NCBI GenBank assembly: GCA_016712745.1
Contig: JADJQN010000003.1
Coordinates: forward strand, 930,001 to 994,000
Length of the DNA stretch: 64,000 nt
Source: Sandaracinaceae bacterium
Lineage (GTDB): Bacteria; Myxococcota_A; Polyangia; Polyangiales; JADJQN01
Direction: 5' to 3'
Shown here: positions 24,197-33,886 of the stretch, piece by piece
Layout of the letters: the number at the start of each line of letters is the position of its first letter
Position numbering within the stretch: position 1 is the first letter of the stretch
Program-made: the position numbers and the translations under genes
Notes under the pieces: model-generated
Told to the model about the DNA's origin: nothing
The model's input: the letters and a program-made list of their open reading frames with translations, nothing else
The model's database searches: none

Positions 24197-25480
24197 ATGC
24201 GTCCGTTGCACCTTATCACTGCGGCCTTGTTGAGCGGAATGCTCGCGGTCATCGCCATTCCAGTTCTCGGTCAAGAAGCGCGTCCAAGCGGCAACGACCA
24301 ACCACTGCCGCCGCGCGGAACGGTGATCAACGTCGACTCGCCCGAACGCTCCTTGTTCAAGATGGCAGTTCCGAATCTGCGGGGCAGCGAAAATCTCGGT
24401 GCTCAAGGCGCGAGCATTCTTCAGAATGATTTCCGTCTCTCTTCGCTCTTTCAGGTTCTGGACGGGCGTTCCTTCGTTGCCGATTTGAACACAGAAGGTT
24501 TGAACATCGTTCCGGCAGCGTGGTCGTCGGTTGGTGCGCAGGGCGTCATCAAAGGCGAGATCCGCGGCAACGTGGTGGAGATGCGCTACTACGAAGTCGC
24601 GCGGGGTAACACCGCGCTGCTCACGCGAACCTACAACGGGGGCGCGGCTGAGTTGCGCGGCTTCATGCACGACTTTGCCAACGAAGTGGTGCGCCTCTTG
24701 ACCGGTGAAGCAGGATCGTTTGGCACGCGCCTCACCTTCGCGCGCCGTGTCGGACCGGGCCGCAAGGATGTCTATGCGTCAGACTTCGACGGCAACGGCG
24801 TCGCGCGCATTTCGAGCGGTCGCGGCGTGGCGATGCTTCCCTCGTTTGGCCCGGGCGGCATTTGGTATTCGGTCATGTCGCCGATGGGCATGTTCATCAC
24901 GCGCTCGGGCTCGGAAGAACGCCCGCTCATCACTGGCGACGGACTCAATATGGGCGTTACCCTCTGCGGCAACCGCGCGGTGTTTAGTTCGACCCGCGAC
25001 GGCAACTCGGAGATTTACAGCTCCAATCTCGACGGATCCGATCCGCGCCGCCTTACACGTGCTCCGGGTATCGACGTGAGCCCCTCCTGCGGCCCCGGCG
25101 ATCAGATCGCCTTCGTGAGCGATCGGCACGGCGGTCCTCAGGTTTTCGTCATGGACGGCAACGGGGGCGGCGTTCGTCGCGTGACCTTCCGGGGCGCGCA
25201 CAACCAGACGCCGGCATTCTGCCCCAACGCATCGAAGCCCTTGATCGCGTTCACCGGCCGCGACGGCGGTATGGACATCTTCACGGTGAATATCCAGACG
25301 CAGGAGTACACGCGCCTTACGCAGGGCCAGGGCGTCAACAAGGACCCGGCTTTTTCGCCCGACTGCCGCATGATCGCGTTCGCGTCGTCGCGCGGCGGCA
25401 TCTTCATCTCAAACCCCGAAGGTCTGAATCAAAACCGCGTCGTCGAAGGCACCGCGGAAACGATTCGCTGGTCGCGCTGA
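24197..25480 (+). CDS. tolB: TolB-like periplasmic beta-propeller protein
   Basis: The ATG at 24197 has a GGAGG site. The 427-residue product has a signal peptide (LITAALLSGMLAVIAIPVLG). An N-terminal TolB domain (YYEVARGNTALLTRTYNGG; RGFMHDFANEVVRLLTG) is followed by WD40-like propeller blades: 'RKDVYASDFDGNGVARI', 'GNSEIYSSNLDGSDPRRLT', GGPQVFVMDGNGGGVRRVT and GGMDIFTVNIQTQEYTRLT. TolB binds Pal and helps couple the inner-membrane Tol motor to the outer membrane. Pal, which normally follows tolB, is not seen downstream; instead a phospholipase-like/barrel gene begins 17 nt later. Confidence 0.92.
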   Translation: MRPLHLITAALLSGMLAVIAIPVLGQEARPSGNDQPLPPRGTVINVDSPERSLFKMAVPNLRGSENLGAQGASILQNDFRLSSLFQVLDGRSFVADLNTEGLNIVPAAWSSVGAQGVIKGEIRGNVVEMRYYEVARGNTALLTRTYNGGAAELRGFMHDFANEVVRLLTGEAGSFGTRLTFARRVGPGRKDVYASDFDGNGVARISSGRGVAMLPSFGPGGIWYSVMSPMGMFITRSGSEERPLITGDGLNMGVTLCGNRAVFSSTRDGNSEIYSSNLDGSDPRRLTRAPGIDVSPSCGPGDQIAFVSDRHGGPQVFVMDGNGGGVRRVTFRGAHNQTPAFCPNASKPLIAFTGRDGGMDIFTVNIQTQEYTRLTQGQGVNKDPAFSPDCRMIAFASSRGGIFISNPEGLNQNRVVEGTAETIRWSR

Positions 25481-25497
25481 TCTCATTTGGCGGCTCG

Positions 25498-27114
25498 ATG
25501 AACCGGCACACCATCACGGCAAGCGCTCGATACCTACTCGGGCTTGCGTGTGTGCTCGTCGCATCCCTGTCCGCGAAGGCTCGTGCGTACACATTCGCAT
25601 CGCCGCTCTCTGCGGGCTGCCATGAGGAGATCACTCTGGCCGCAATCGATGCGGAAGGCTGGCCCAGCGATGCAGCGCCCCCCTTCAACACCGACAACGA
25701 GCGTCTCATTCTCAATGAGCTGCCATTCCACGTCGAGGGACTGGATCGCGACCCGTGGCGTCTGGCGCTAGTGCTTGGCGTGCGCTTCAATGACTTGCAC
25801 GGAGCGTCCGCGTCCGACCTCGCTGCACTCGCCGCGGTCCACGGAAGCCCGAGCGGTCAACGAGAGCATTGTTTGCGCGCACCATCGGACGACGGCGCCG
25901 ACGGCGACGCAAGCGCGATCGCGAGTTGTCGAAACTACATTCTCGAAGAAGCAGAAATCGCACTCGGTATCGCCGAGGAAATTGACTACGAAACCGAGCT
26001 TGTTCCTGTGACGCTCGCATTCTCCGGCCGACGCGACGTACGGCTCACGCGTTTTGCATTTCACATGGGCCGCGCCACCCACGCCCTTCAGGATTCCTTC
26101 ACTCACACCTTTCGCTCGGCGACCGAACAGCAACGCATCACGCATGTGCTCAACTTCGTCGATTGGGCAAACTCTGAGCGCTACGACGAACGGACCGACG
26201 GATATCGGCATATATCGGAGCTCGACGATTGCGAGGCCGCCACTGCGGAAGCGGTCTCGCGAAAAGCCGCTGCACTTCAAGCTTCGCGCGATCTCTTTCG
26301 CGCCTTTGCAAACAGCGAAGGCGGGCGCGCCGGGCGACTCGCGCGCATTGGCGCGGTGGTTGATGCTTCTCTGAGCTACGCCCCGGGATGCGACGTGGAT
26401 AACCGTTGGTGCAACGCGGGTGAAATCGGCGAGCAAGCGAGTTGCTCGGTAAGTGCACCGCGCGGGTCGGCCGCAAAAAATTACTCGCTTCTGCTGATCG
26501 CTCTTTTTGCGATTGCCTGGAAGCTTTGCTTGCGCCGCCGCCATGCGCCGCGTGCAATGCATGCCGTCATCGTCTTGGTGCTCATGGGCATGGTGAGCAA
26601 AGCGAGGGCTGACGACGACAACAGCTTGGCCGAGAGCGAGATCCCGAGCCGTCGCGGACGGATCGGGGTTATCGCTACCGTCTCGGCTTCGCTCGACAAT
26701 GGTGCTTTCGCAGAACGCGTGGGCGTTCGCTACCAGCTCCTCGACAACTTCGAGCTTGGCCTCGAGATTGAGCATAACCCTTGGTACTCGCTTCAAACCA
26801 TGAGTTTCGTTGCGGGAACTGTGAACGTGTTCGCGAGTGGAACGGTCGTGTGGGCGCGCTTCAAACGTTGCGAGCTACGGAGCACCATTTACACCGGCGC
26901 GAGTGTTTTGCTCTTCTCCTCAATCGCAGCGCCCGCGGGTTCAATTGGGCCGCTGATCGGCGCAAATCTACTTGGACTATCAATTCGCATGACGCCCAAC
27001 GTGCACCTGATCATCGACCCAGCGGACGTGAGCGTTCCCATTCCGCACCTCACGGGTGTTCCGTTCATGTACCGCCAGTACCGCTTCACGATTGGCGCCC
27101 AGTGGAACTTTTAG
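25498..27114 (+). CDS. Fused exported protein: zinc-phospholipase/S1-nuclease-like domain, membrane segment, then barrel-like domain
   Basis: The 538 residues run in one frame. A signal peptide (residues 1-30) leads into an alpha-helical domain with His and Asp in zinc-enzyme spacing: His42 (CHEE), His101 (DLHG), His189 (FHMGRATH, also His195), Asp199 and His203 (DSFTH). This resembles the zinc-dependent phospholipase C / S1-P1 nuclease fold. A hydrophobic helix (LLLIALFAIAWKL) with an RRRH stop-transfer follows. A second signal-like segment begins at Met354 (nt 26557; MHAVIVLVLMGMVSKARA), then a beta-rich domain ending in YRFTIGAQWNF, as in outer-membrane barrels. The layout suggests two exported proteins joined. 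It follows tolB by 17 nt and overlaps the convergent PAP2 gene by 4 nt. Confidence 0.6.
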   Translation: MNRHTITASARYLLGLACVLVASLSAKARAYTFASPLSAGCHEEITLAAIDAEGWPSDAAPPFNTDNERLILNELPFHVEGLDRDPWRLALVLGVRFNDLHGASASDLAALAAVHGSPSGQREHCLRAPSDDGADGDASAIASCRNYILEEAEIALGIAEEIDYETELVPVTLAFSGRRDVRLTRFAFHMGRATHALQDSFTHTFRSATEQQRITHVLNFVDWANSERYDERTDGYRHISELDDCEAATAEAVSRKAAALQASRDLFRAFANSEGGRAGRLARIGAVVDASLSYAPGCDVDNRWCNAGEIGEQASCSVSAPRGSAAKNYSLLLIALFAIAWKLCLRRRHAPRAMHAVIVLVLMGMVSKARADDDNSLAESEIPSRRGRIGVIATVSASLDNGAFAERVGVRYQLLDNFELGLEIEHNPWYSLQTMSFVAGTVNVFASGTVVWARFKRCELRSTIYTGASVLLFSSIAAPAGSIGPLIGANLLGLSIRMTPNVHLIIDPADVSVPIPHLTGVPFMYRQYRFTIGAQWNF

Positions 27115-27914
27115 AATACTCCGATGACGCCTACCAACGCCTGGGTCGGCGCTGCTTGCACTGTAAGTGAAAGTCGATGCTCGTGCAGCGCCGGCACCAA
27201 CCAACCGATTGAACTGCCGACGATCGCTCCGACGAGAACATCGGTGGGGAAGTGATCACCCGCGAGCACGCGCGAGACCCCCACGGTGGCTGCCATGCTA
27301 AGCGCCATACCAAGCACTAACCAACGAGTCCACGAGTGAGGGTGCCGCGCGCTCTCCGTCCGAAATAGCGCTACCGCGCCCGCGAACGAGCTCGCGGTGT
27401 GTCCGCTGAAGAAGGAGAGTGCAGCGGTTCCGTTCATCCGTAGGCTTTCCGGCGCGTCTTGGCCGTAGAGATAGGGGCGCGGCCGTCGCGCAGCAAAATC
27501 GGTGATCGTGCTCAATGCGAGTGCGCCCAATACCGCCTCGCCCCACACGACAGCGTCCTGCATCGCGGCAGTGAATCCTTCGTCGGCGATCAGCACGGTG
27601 AGAGAACCAACCAGGATTGTCGCGACCCCAATATCGCTCACGTGACGCCAACCCGGACGATATCGGCCTGCGGCCCACCGGTCGATGCCCCACACGGAAG
27701 ACGGATCGCAAAGCGGAGCGCAGGCCGCGGGCGAAAGTTGAGAGCCGAGTAACCAGCTGGCAGCAATCGTGGCCTCAAGTGCGAGCAACGGTGCTTCGAC
27801 GTCCGGTCGTATTTTCCACGTGGGCTCTGATTGCGCTGCCGCAGGCGCGGCCGCGCACGCGATGGCGAGAAGGGCCAAGATCCCACCACGTAGCAAGCGC
27901 GTCATGCCGCGCAT
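27111..27914 (-). CDS. PAP2-superfamily phosphatase (membrane-associated)
   Basis: The 267-residue product starts with a signal-like segment (LLAIACAAAPAAA) and has several membrane helices. The three PAP2 motifs are present: ARRPRPYLYG (motif 1, KXXXXXXRP-type), FFSGHTASSF (motif 2) and SRVLAGDHFPTDV (motif 3, SRxxxxxHxxxD). Such enzymes dephosphorylate lipid phosphates or undecaprenyl pyrophosphate at the outer face of the inner membrane. Two start codons (27914 and 27905) are possible. The stop overlaps the stop of the phospholipase-like gene by 4 nt. Substrate not assignable from sequence. Confidence 0.87.
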   Translation of the reverse strand: MRGMTRLLRGGILALLAIACAAAPAAAQSEPTWKIRPDVEAPLLALEATIAASWLLGSQLSPAACAPLCDPSSVWGIDRWAAGRYRPGWRHVSDIGVATILVGSLTVLIADEGFTAAMQDAVVWGEAVLGALALSTITDFAARRPRPYLYGQDAPESLRMNGTAALSFFSGHTASSFAGAVALFRTESARHPHSWTRWLVLGMALSMAATVGVSRVLAGDHFPTDVLVGAIVGSSIGWLVPALHEHRLSLTVQAAPTQALVGVIGVF

Positions 27915-27947
27915 GATTTCTGATTTCGTCAGAAAGAGAAAGTGTCT

Positions 27948-30900
27948 CTAAGGACCCGACACCGGCAAGAAGAAGTCCGAAGACCCACAGAACACGCCGT
28001 CGCTACCCGCCGATAAGCATGTCGATGTATCACCTCCGGTGATCTCTTCGTAGTGGCCGACAAGGCTGAGCGATCGGGCGATGCGGGCTGGGTCATACAC
28101 CCACCACCAGACTGAACCGTCAGCACGCAGGACGTATCCAGAAAGGTTACCGAGGCCGATAGCTGCAGCGTCTGCGAAAGGAAGTGCGACGCGCTCCGGG
28201 ACCTGCACGATTACCGCCCCCTCGCTTTCCGTCAGGCGGATATATCCTGTGCACCACAGCTCGCCCGACGCGCGCACTACGCAGGTTGTGGCATTCGTGA
28301 CCGCGACGGAAATGGCGTCGTCGATGGTCTGCATGTCGACCACCGAATCGAAGACCGCCGTCATCGTACCATCTCCGAACTGTCCGTAACTGTTGTCGCC
28401 CATGCACGCAACCGCTCCGCCGCTGCGCAAATAGCAAATCGTGTACGCACCGGCGACGGCGTCGGTCGCGTCCGTGATGCCAGTGAGCTGCGTAGGGGCG
28501 TTGCCGGGCGTCCAACAATAGACGCTCTGCGAGGATGCGATCGCACAGATCGTAACTTGACCTGCGATCGCCGCGACCGCGACATGGGTGGCTGTTTCGG
28601 GAAGCGAAACAGGAAGTGCTGTCCCGTCTCCGTTGCCCCAGCAGTGGACGCTTCCATCGCTCAGCACGGCACATGCGTATCCATAGCCAAGCGCGATATC
28701 GATCGCATCAGCAAGGCCCACGACCGGACCGATACCCCGACTCGTATCCAGCGGATAGGACGGATCGCCGAGCACGCCTTGCACGTTGAAGCCCCAGCAC
28801 ATGGGCGTTCCGTCAGGGCGAATAGCGCAGTTGGTATAGCCGTTCGTAGTTAAACTGTGGGCGACGAAAGGCTGGTAGCAAGCGGATGCGCCGCTGCAGA
28901 CGCCGCCTGTGCAACTGGAGCCAAGCTCGCTTGGAATCGTCGCGCACACACTGCCGCCTTCGCAGCTTGAGATCACTGACTGCTGGCATTCTGGGAGAAG
29001 GGGTGGCGTGGGGCACGGATCGCCGATTTCACAAGCCGCCGGCGCTGCAATCATCGTGGGCCATCGAAAGGCCCAGCCTTCAAGCCCACTTGTCGCAAAA
29101 CCCACCCAGCAATAGACGGTGCCGTCTCCGCGACGCAAGCATGCGCCCGCGAGCTCATCGACGTCGTCGAGATAGAGGGCGGCGGGAGGCGAGTAATCGC
29201 CAGAAGGTCCGAAGCCCGACGAGCTCCATTCACCAAAGCACCAAACCTCACGGGTCGCACGCAAAACGCACATCGCTCGGTAGCTCTCGGCAACTGCGGC
29301 AGACACAATGTCTGTAAACGGAAGCGGAATGTCTTCGTAGGTAGGGGTGGATGGAACTCCGTAGGGGTAAACGAATGCCCCAAAACCTTCGTTCCTGCAT
29401 GCGATAGCGCCTGCGCCGTGAATGACGCAATCGCTGTTTGCGACAAGGCCGGTCGCGTCATCCACGTCGGCGATGGGAGCCGGCACGTCACCATTCCAAC
29501 GCAGCACTTCGCCATTTGCGCGAAGAGCAGAAATCGTGCTCGCGTCACGTTGCGACAAGGCAACGACGTTCGATACGCCAGGGAGCAGAACGAGTGGCCG
29601 CGCGAAGTCGAAGCCCATGCTGACGTCTGCGTACATCAACTGGCCGGTGACCAGGCGGACCGCCATGTTGTTCGGGTAACCATTTACTTGAAGCAACAGC
29701 GCTTCGGCCGCGTCGGCCGGCAACGGAATGAGAACGGGCGCGTTCCCTAGGCGCCAGCACCAAAGCTCGCCGCCCGTCGAGACGGCACATCCCACATTGC
29801 GGGTGCCATCCACGCTCACAGCCGATGGCAAACCTTCCTTCACGAACGTGCCCGTGGGATCGAAACAAACCACTTTTTCGTCCGCACGAATCGCACACAT
29901 GCCATCGAGAGAGCCACCCGGTACGAAGGAGCCAGTCCCAAGGCGCTCGGTGATGAGCGGTGTGGTGCACTCGCCTGCGCCGTTGCACTGGTCGCCGTCG
30001 TCGCCGGCTCCTGGCGCGCATTCCTGCGCCGCGTGCGTCGGAGCTATGACAGCGCAGCCTCCGTAAGCGCCAGTTTCGTCCACGTCGCAACGTCGATAGC
30101 CCGTCGCGCACCCGTTGGCACTGATGCACGCTTCACCGACAACGCAGTCGAGACACGTGCTGGCTGCGTCGCAATATCCGGTGTACTCGGGCGTGCGATC
30201 GCGCACGACCAAATCACCGCATGCAGAGCCCGGGGGCAGGAGTGATTCGTGGATGCACGCGCCGTCATCTGCGCAACTCACGTGCCCGACATTGCACCCG
30301 TCCTGACATGCGATGCCGTCTGCACAGCTTCGGCACAGCCCGGCGCTATCGCAGATTTCACCCGTGCCGCACGTTCCATCGCCTATGCAGGCGCCAAGCG
30401 GTGAACACGGCTCGCCCGAGGCAATGCGCGTCGTGCTGCCACCAACGTCGCAGAGGGGGTAGCCCGCGGTGCAAGTCACTGTTCCCGCCGTGCAGCCGAC
30501 GCTGCATGTTGCCCCTGCGTGACACTCACTGCAGGCGCCACCGACGCCGCACACGCGATTCTCTCCGCACGTGCTTCCCACCGGTTGCACAACGTACGGA
30601 ACGCAAACAGCGCTTCCGCTGACGCACGAAATTATTCCGGCGTGGCAGGGGTCATCCGTAAGTGGGCAAACGGCACCGCATAGAGCTCCGTCTATGATCG
30701 GTGAGCCACCGTCGCCTAGCCCGCCATCAACGACCCCTCCATCCAGGCCTCCGTCGCCAAGGCCTGCGTCGTTGTCAGGAAGCGAGATGCACCCAAGGGT
30801 GGGATCGCAATATGAACCCGCTTCGCATCCGTCGGTTGTTTGAACTTGGCAGATTCCGTCTTCGCAAGCGCGAGCTGCGCAGGCGGCGACAGGCGCAGGG

Positions 30901-31421
30901 CAATCAGTCTCGGTATTGCAAAACGTTAGCCCGGGACAGAACTCTTCGTCGGGCGGACTGCAACGTTCATCCACACAAACGCCTGCCAAACACTGACTCA
31001 GGAGCAACGACCCCGCCGGCGCGGGACACGTCACGCCGACGCAATCGGGCGTCAGGTGGACGCGCAGTACAAAGTCATCGGTGAACACAACCCGGACGCG
31101 ACGGGAAATAAGTGGAGTGCGATCTCCGCGCACAAGCCGCACTTGAATCAAGTGCTCTCCCGGCGGAAGGTCATCGAAGGCAGCGACCTCGACGCCGTGG
31201 GCGAAATCCTGTCCAAACGTTGCCGGTGCGTCAACGCGCGCAAGCTCGGTTGCGCCGGCGTACAGGGGAGCTGGGTCGAATCGTTTAACTTCGACCTGCG
31301 CAAACTCTGCACCGGGCACGATTGACGTGACTACGTGCACACGCAACTGAACGGTGTCATCTCCGCAAGCCCCGAAAAGCAGAGCCGTCGAGAAGCACGC
31401 TAGGCGCAGGATGTACTTCAT
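27948..31421 (-). CDS. RCC1-repeat lipoprotein, long paralog with duplicated Cys-rich/RCC1 part
   Basis: The 1157-residue product has a lipobox (STALLFGAC). It is followed by a beta-rich domain (LRVHVVTSIVPGAEFAQVEV), a Cys-rich region (CVGVTCPAPAGSLLLSQCLA), and an Asp/Gly linker (LGDGGLDGGVVDGGLGDGG). Then come RCC1-type blades such as DGMCAIRADEKVVCFD. Uniquely among the three paralogs, a second Cys-rich segment (CQQSVISSCEGGSVC) starts a second RCC1 stretch (TNCAIRPDGTPMCWGFNVQ; ACAVLSDGSVHCWGNGDG). RCC1 propellers bind proteins or nucleotides; the ligand here is unknown. The start ATGA overlaps the upstream paralog's stop, and a GAGGAG site precedes it. Surface exposure via the lipid anchor is likely. 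Confidence 0.75.
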   Translation of the reverse strand: MKYILRLACFSTALLFGACGDDTVQLRVHVVTSIVPGAEFAQVEVKRFDPAPLYAGATELARVDAPATFGQDFAHGVEVAAFDDLPPGEHLIQVRLVRGDRTPLISRRVRVVFTDDFVLRVHLTPDCVGVTCPAPAGSLLLSQCLAGVCVDERCSPPDEEFCPGLTFCNTETDCPAPVAACAARACEDGICQVQTTDGCEAGSYCDPTLGCISLPDNDAGLGDGGLDGGVVDGGLGDGGSPIIDGALCGAVCPLTDDPCHAGIISCVSGSAVCVPYVVQPVGSTCGENRVCGVGGACSECHAGATCSVGCTAGTVTCTAGYPLCDVGGSTTRIASGEPCSPLGACIGDGTCGTGEICDSAGLCRSCADGIACQDGCNVGHVSCADDGACIHESLLPPGSACGDLVVRDRTPEYTGYCDAASTCLDCVVGEACISANGCATGYRRCDVDETGAYGGCAVIAPTHAAQECAPGAGDDGDQCNGAGECTTPLITERLGTGSFVPGGSLDGMCAIRADEKVVCFDPTGTFVKEGLPSAVSVDGTRNVGCAVSTGGELWCWRLGNAPVLIPLPADAAEALLLQVNGYPNNMAVRLVTGQLMYADVSMGFDFARPLVLLPGVSNVVALSQRDASTISALRANGEVLRWNGDVPAPIADVDDATGLVANSDCVIHGAGAIACRNEGFGAFVYPYGVPSTPTYEDIPLPFTDIVSAAVAESYRAMCVLRATREVWCFGEWSSSGFGPSGDYSPPAALYLDDVDELAGACLRRGDGTVYCWVGFATSGLEGWAFRWPTMIAAPAACEIGDPCPTPPLLPECQQSVISSCEGGSVCATIPSELGSSCTGGVCSGASACYQPFVAHSLTTNGYTNCAIRPDGTPMCWGFNVQGVLGDPSYPLDTSRGIGPVVGLADAIDIALGYGYACAVLSDGSVHCWGNGDGTALPVSLPETATHVAVAAIAGQVTICAIASSQSVYCWTPGNAPTQLTGITDATDAVAGAYTICYLRSGGAVACMGDNSYGQFGDGTMTAVFDSVVDMQTIDDAISVAVTNATTCVVRASGELWCTGYIRLTESEGAVIVQVPERVALPFADAAAIGLGNLSGYVLRADGSVWWWVYDPARIARSLSLVGHYEEITGGDTSTCLSAGSDGVFCGSSDFFLPVSGP

Positions 31422-33886
31422 GAGCTCGGCTCCTCTGCAGTGACAGGCGTCCTACGTGGAATGCTCGTGTTGTCGCCAATCTCGCCGCCGAAATTGCCGC
31501 CCCAACACACAACGTATCCGTCTTGGATCGCGCAGCCCGTATTGCTCACCGAAAGCCGCGCGAGGCCAGTTGCGCGATCGAGGCCCACGACGGGCGTCGG
31601 GACTGTGATCGTCGCATCGGCGGAACCAACGCCCGCTTCACCGTTGTCGTTGCCGCCCCAGCACCACACTTGCCCGTCACTTGCGAGCGCACACGTGCGC
31701 AGGTTCGCCGTCTCTACCCCATCTGTGCCGACAAATGGCAACGTGAGCGCGTGCGGAAGGGCCCCGCCGCTCGCGTCGACCGGCGCCTGCTGAACTGCGG
31801 CGCCACCGCCGCCCCAGCACCACAATGAGTGATCGGCGCGCACCGCGCAGCCGTGGGAGTCCGCGATGGATATATCGATGGCGTCGTCGATGATCGCCAC
31901 GTCCACTGGATCGGAAACCATAGTCGTCATCGTACGTCCATCGCCCAATTGACCGACATCGTCGTTGCCCCAGCATTTGATGCGACCTGTGTCGAGCAGC
32001 GCGCATACGCTCGAATACGAACTCGCAAGCTTAGTCACCCCGTGCACACCCTCGATGTGAACGAATGCTAGGTCGCCGGTCGCACCCGCTCCGGGATAGG
32101 TGTAACCCGAACACCAAACCTCGCCGTCGCGAAGCAGGACACATGCATCGCTGAAGCCGAGCACGACCTGCTGTGCCAATCCCGGCAGCATCAGAAGCAC
32201 GGGCGTACTTACAGGCTCGGATGGCGAGAACACGCCGCCGAATCCGTAGCCCCAACACCAAAGCTCACCGCCTGCCGTGACGGCGCAGCTGAAGCTATAG
32301 CCACTCGCGAGGGAGTCGATCGTCTCGTGATCGCCGACAACCAAGGGTGCGCGCGTGGTCAGTGGAACCGTCATTGTGTCACCGGTTGCGAGCGCTCCGT
32401 ACGTATTGTCGCCGAAGCAGACCGCGCTGCCGTCCGCGCGCAGCACGCAATTGTGTCCGCCGCCCGGAGCGACTTGCACCCCCTGCAAGCCGTTCACACA
32501 TGCCCCTGCCCCCGAACAAACGCCCGCCGCGCATGCCGTCGTCGGCGACGTCGCAGCGGTAATCGCGCACACGGGAAGCGTGTCGCAGCCGGCAAGCTCG
32601 CCTTCGAAACACGCGAGACTCGGAATACAGCTCGCATGCTCCACGCATGCGCCACAGACGTGTTCGGTCGAGCAGTACGAAGCCGGTGCGCAGTAGGCCC
32701 CCGCCGCAAGGTATGAGCCGTCTAGCGTGCAAGAGCCAGTTGCGCAGTTGATCGTCCCAAGCGAGCAGCCCTCGTTGCAAACGTCTCCGTCGGTGCAGGC
32801 CACGCACTCTCCGGTCGAGCTGCAGACGTCACCTGAGCCGCATGCGTCGTCGCCAACGCACAGCGTCCCTCTCGCGCACGAAGTGAGCGGCGGGGCGAGC
32901 GCAACCGGTATCGCGAGGACGCACTGTTCGATGCCCGCGGCGCACGAAACCGTTCCGCTGGCGCAACCGATTCGGCACGCACCGCCTGAGCGACAGGGCA
33001 CGCACTCGCCCTCGGCATTGCATGCACGGTCTTCGCCGCAGAGTGTTCCGACCGGGCGTTGACCGAGGCGCGCGCAGCTCGGCGTTGCGCCGCTGCAATC
33101 CCAGTAGCCTCCGCTGCACGGATCGATTTCAGGAGTGCAGGCGCGACCGCACGCAACCGCGCCGCCGTCGACACCGGCGTCTGATGTATCTGCGTCGAGC
33201 GTGACACCGCCGTCCCGAATCGGAAGTGGCACGCATCCCTGACCGAGATCGGGATCGCACCATTGGGTTGCATCACACGCATCGTCGATCGTCTCTGGAT
33301 GGCATACGCCGAGATAGCAGTTGGGCGCCGCACACGACGAGGTAGCGCCACAGCTTGCAGAGTCGTTGCAGAATACGACGTCGCCACAAGCTTCACTCGC
33401 ATTGGGTGGATCGCACTCGGGGCTGACGCATCGTCCGGCCAAGCATTCGCTGAATGCTGCGGAACCGGCCGGCGCTGGACACACAACGTCGACGCAATCG
33501 CGTGTGAGCGCGACTGTCACGACGTAGTCGCCACTCATTCGAATGCGCATGCGCTTCTCGATGAGGATGGTCCCTTCGGGCCTCCACAAGCGCACCCGAA
33601 TGGTGTGCTCACCTGCTTCGAGGCCTTCAAGCGATGCAACGTCATATCCACGCGCAAAATTGTGGCCATACGCAGTCATGGTTTCCACATTGCGAAGTAG
33701 CCGAGCGCTATCGAAGGGAGCGCGATTTTCAATCAGCTCTGTCGTGACGAGAGAGAATTCCGGCCCCGGTACCAAGCCGGTTGCGACGCGCACGTTTAGA
33801 ACAAAGCCGTCGTCTTTGCATGCTGCAAGCATTGCAAGAATCAGGATGATCGCACCGAGGGCGAAGCTTCGATTGGATTGCATCAC
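31418..33886 (-). CDS. RCC1-repeat lipoprotein, middle paralog
   Basis: The 822-residue product has a lipobox (LILAMLAAC). It shares the layout of its neighbours: an N-terminal beta domain (LNVRVATGLVPGPEFSLVT; SGDYVVTVALTRDCVDVVC), a Cys-rich EGF-like region (CLAGRCVSPECDPPNASEAC) and an Asp-rich linker (GGVTLDADTSDAGVDGG). RCC1 blades follow (HNCVLRADGSAVCFGDNTYG; CALASDGQVWCWGGNDNG; GCAIQDGYVVCWGGNFGGEI). The GTG at 33886 and ATG at 33883 both overlap the upstream stop, and a GGAGAT site lies just before. It is the second of three genes in a translationally coupled series. No function known. Confidence 0.75.
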   Translation of the reverse strand: MMQSNRSFALGAIILILAMLAACKDDGFVLNVRVATGLVPGPEFSLVTTELIENRAPFDSARLLRNVETMTAYGHNFARGYDVASLEGLEAGEHTIRVRLWRPEGTILIEKRMRIRMSGDYVVTVALTRDCVDVVCPAPAGSAAFSECLAGRCVSPECDPPNASEACGDVVFCNDSASCGATSSCAAPNCYLGVCHPETIDDACDATQWCDPDLGQGCVPLPIRDGGVTLDADTSDAGVDGGAVACGRACTPEIDPCSGGYWDCSGATPSCARLGQRPVGTLCGEDRACNAEGECVPCRSGGACRIGCASGTVSCAAGIEQCVLAIPVALAPPLTSCARGTLCVGDDACGSGDVCSSTGECVACTDGDVCNEGCSLGTINCATGSCTLDGSYLAAGAYCAPASYCSTEHVCGACVEHASCIPSLACFEGELAGCDTLPVCAITAATSPTTACAAGVCSGAGACVNGLQGVQVAPGGGHNCVLRADGSAVCFGDNTYGALATGDTMTVPLTTRAPLVVGDHETIDSLASGYSFSCAVTAGGELWCWGYGFGGVFSPSEPVSTPVLLMLPGLAQQVVLGFSDACVLLRDGEVWCSGYTYPGAGATGDLAFVHIEGVHGVTKLASSYSSVCALLDTGRIKCWGNDDVGQLGDGRTMTTMVSDPVDVAIIDDAIDISIADSHGCAVRADHSLWCWGGGGAAVQQAPVDASGGALPHALTLPFVGTDGVETANLRTCALASDGQVWCWGGNDNGEAGVGSADATITVPTPVVGLDRATGLARLSVSNTGCAIQDGYVVCWGGNFGGEIGDNTSIPRRTPVTAEEPSS

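Noticed and set aside
25768..26796. Long leftward frame opposite the phospholipase-like gene
   Set aside because: It lies wholly antisense to a gene with a clear signal peptide and metal motif; high-GC DNA often gives such shadow frames.
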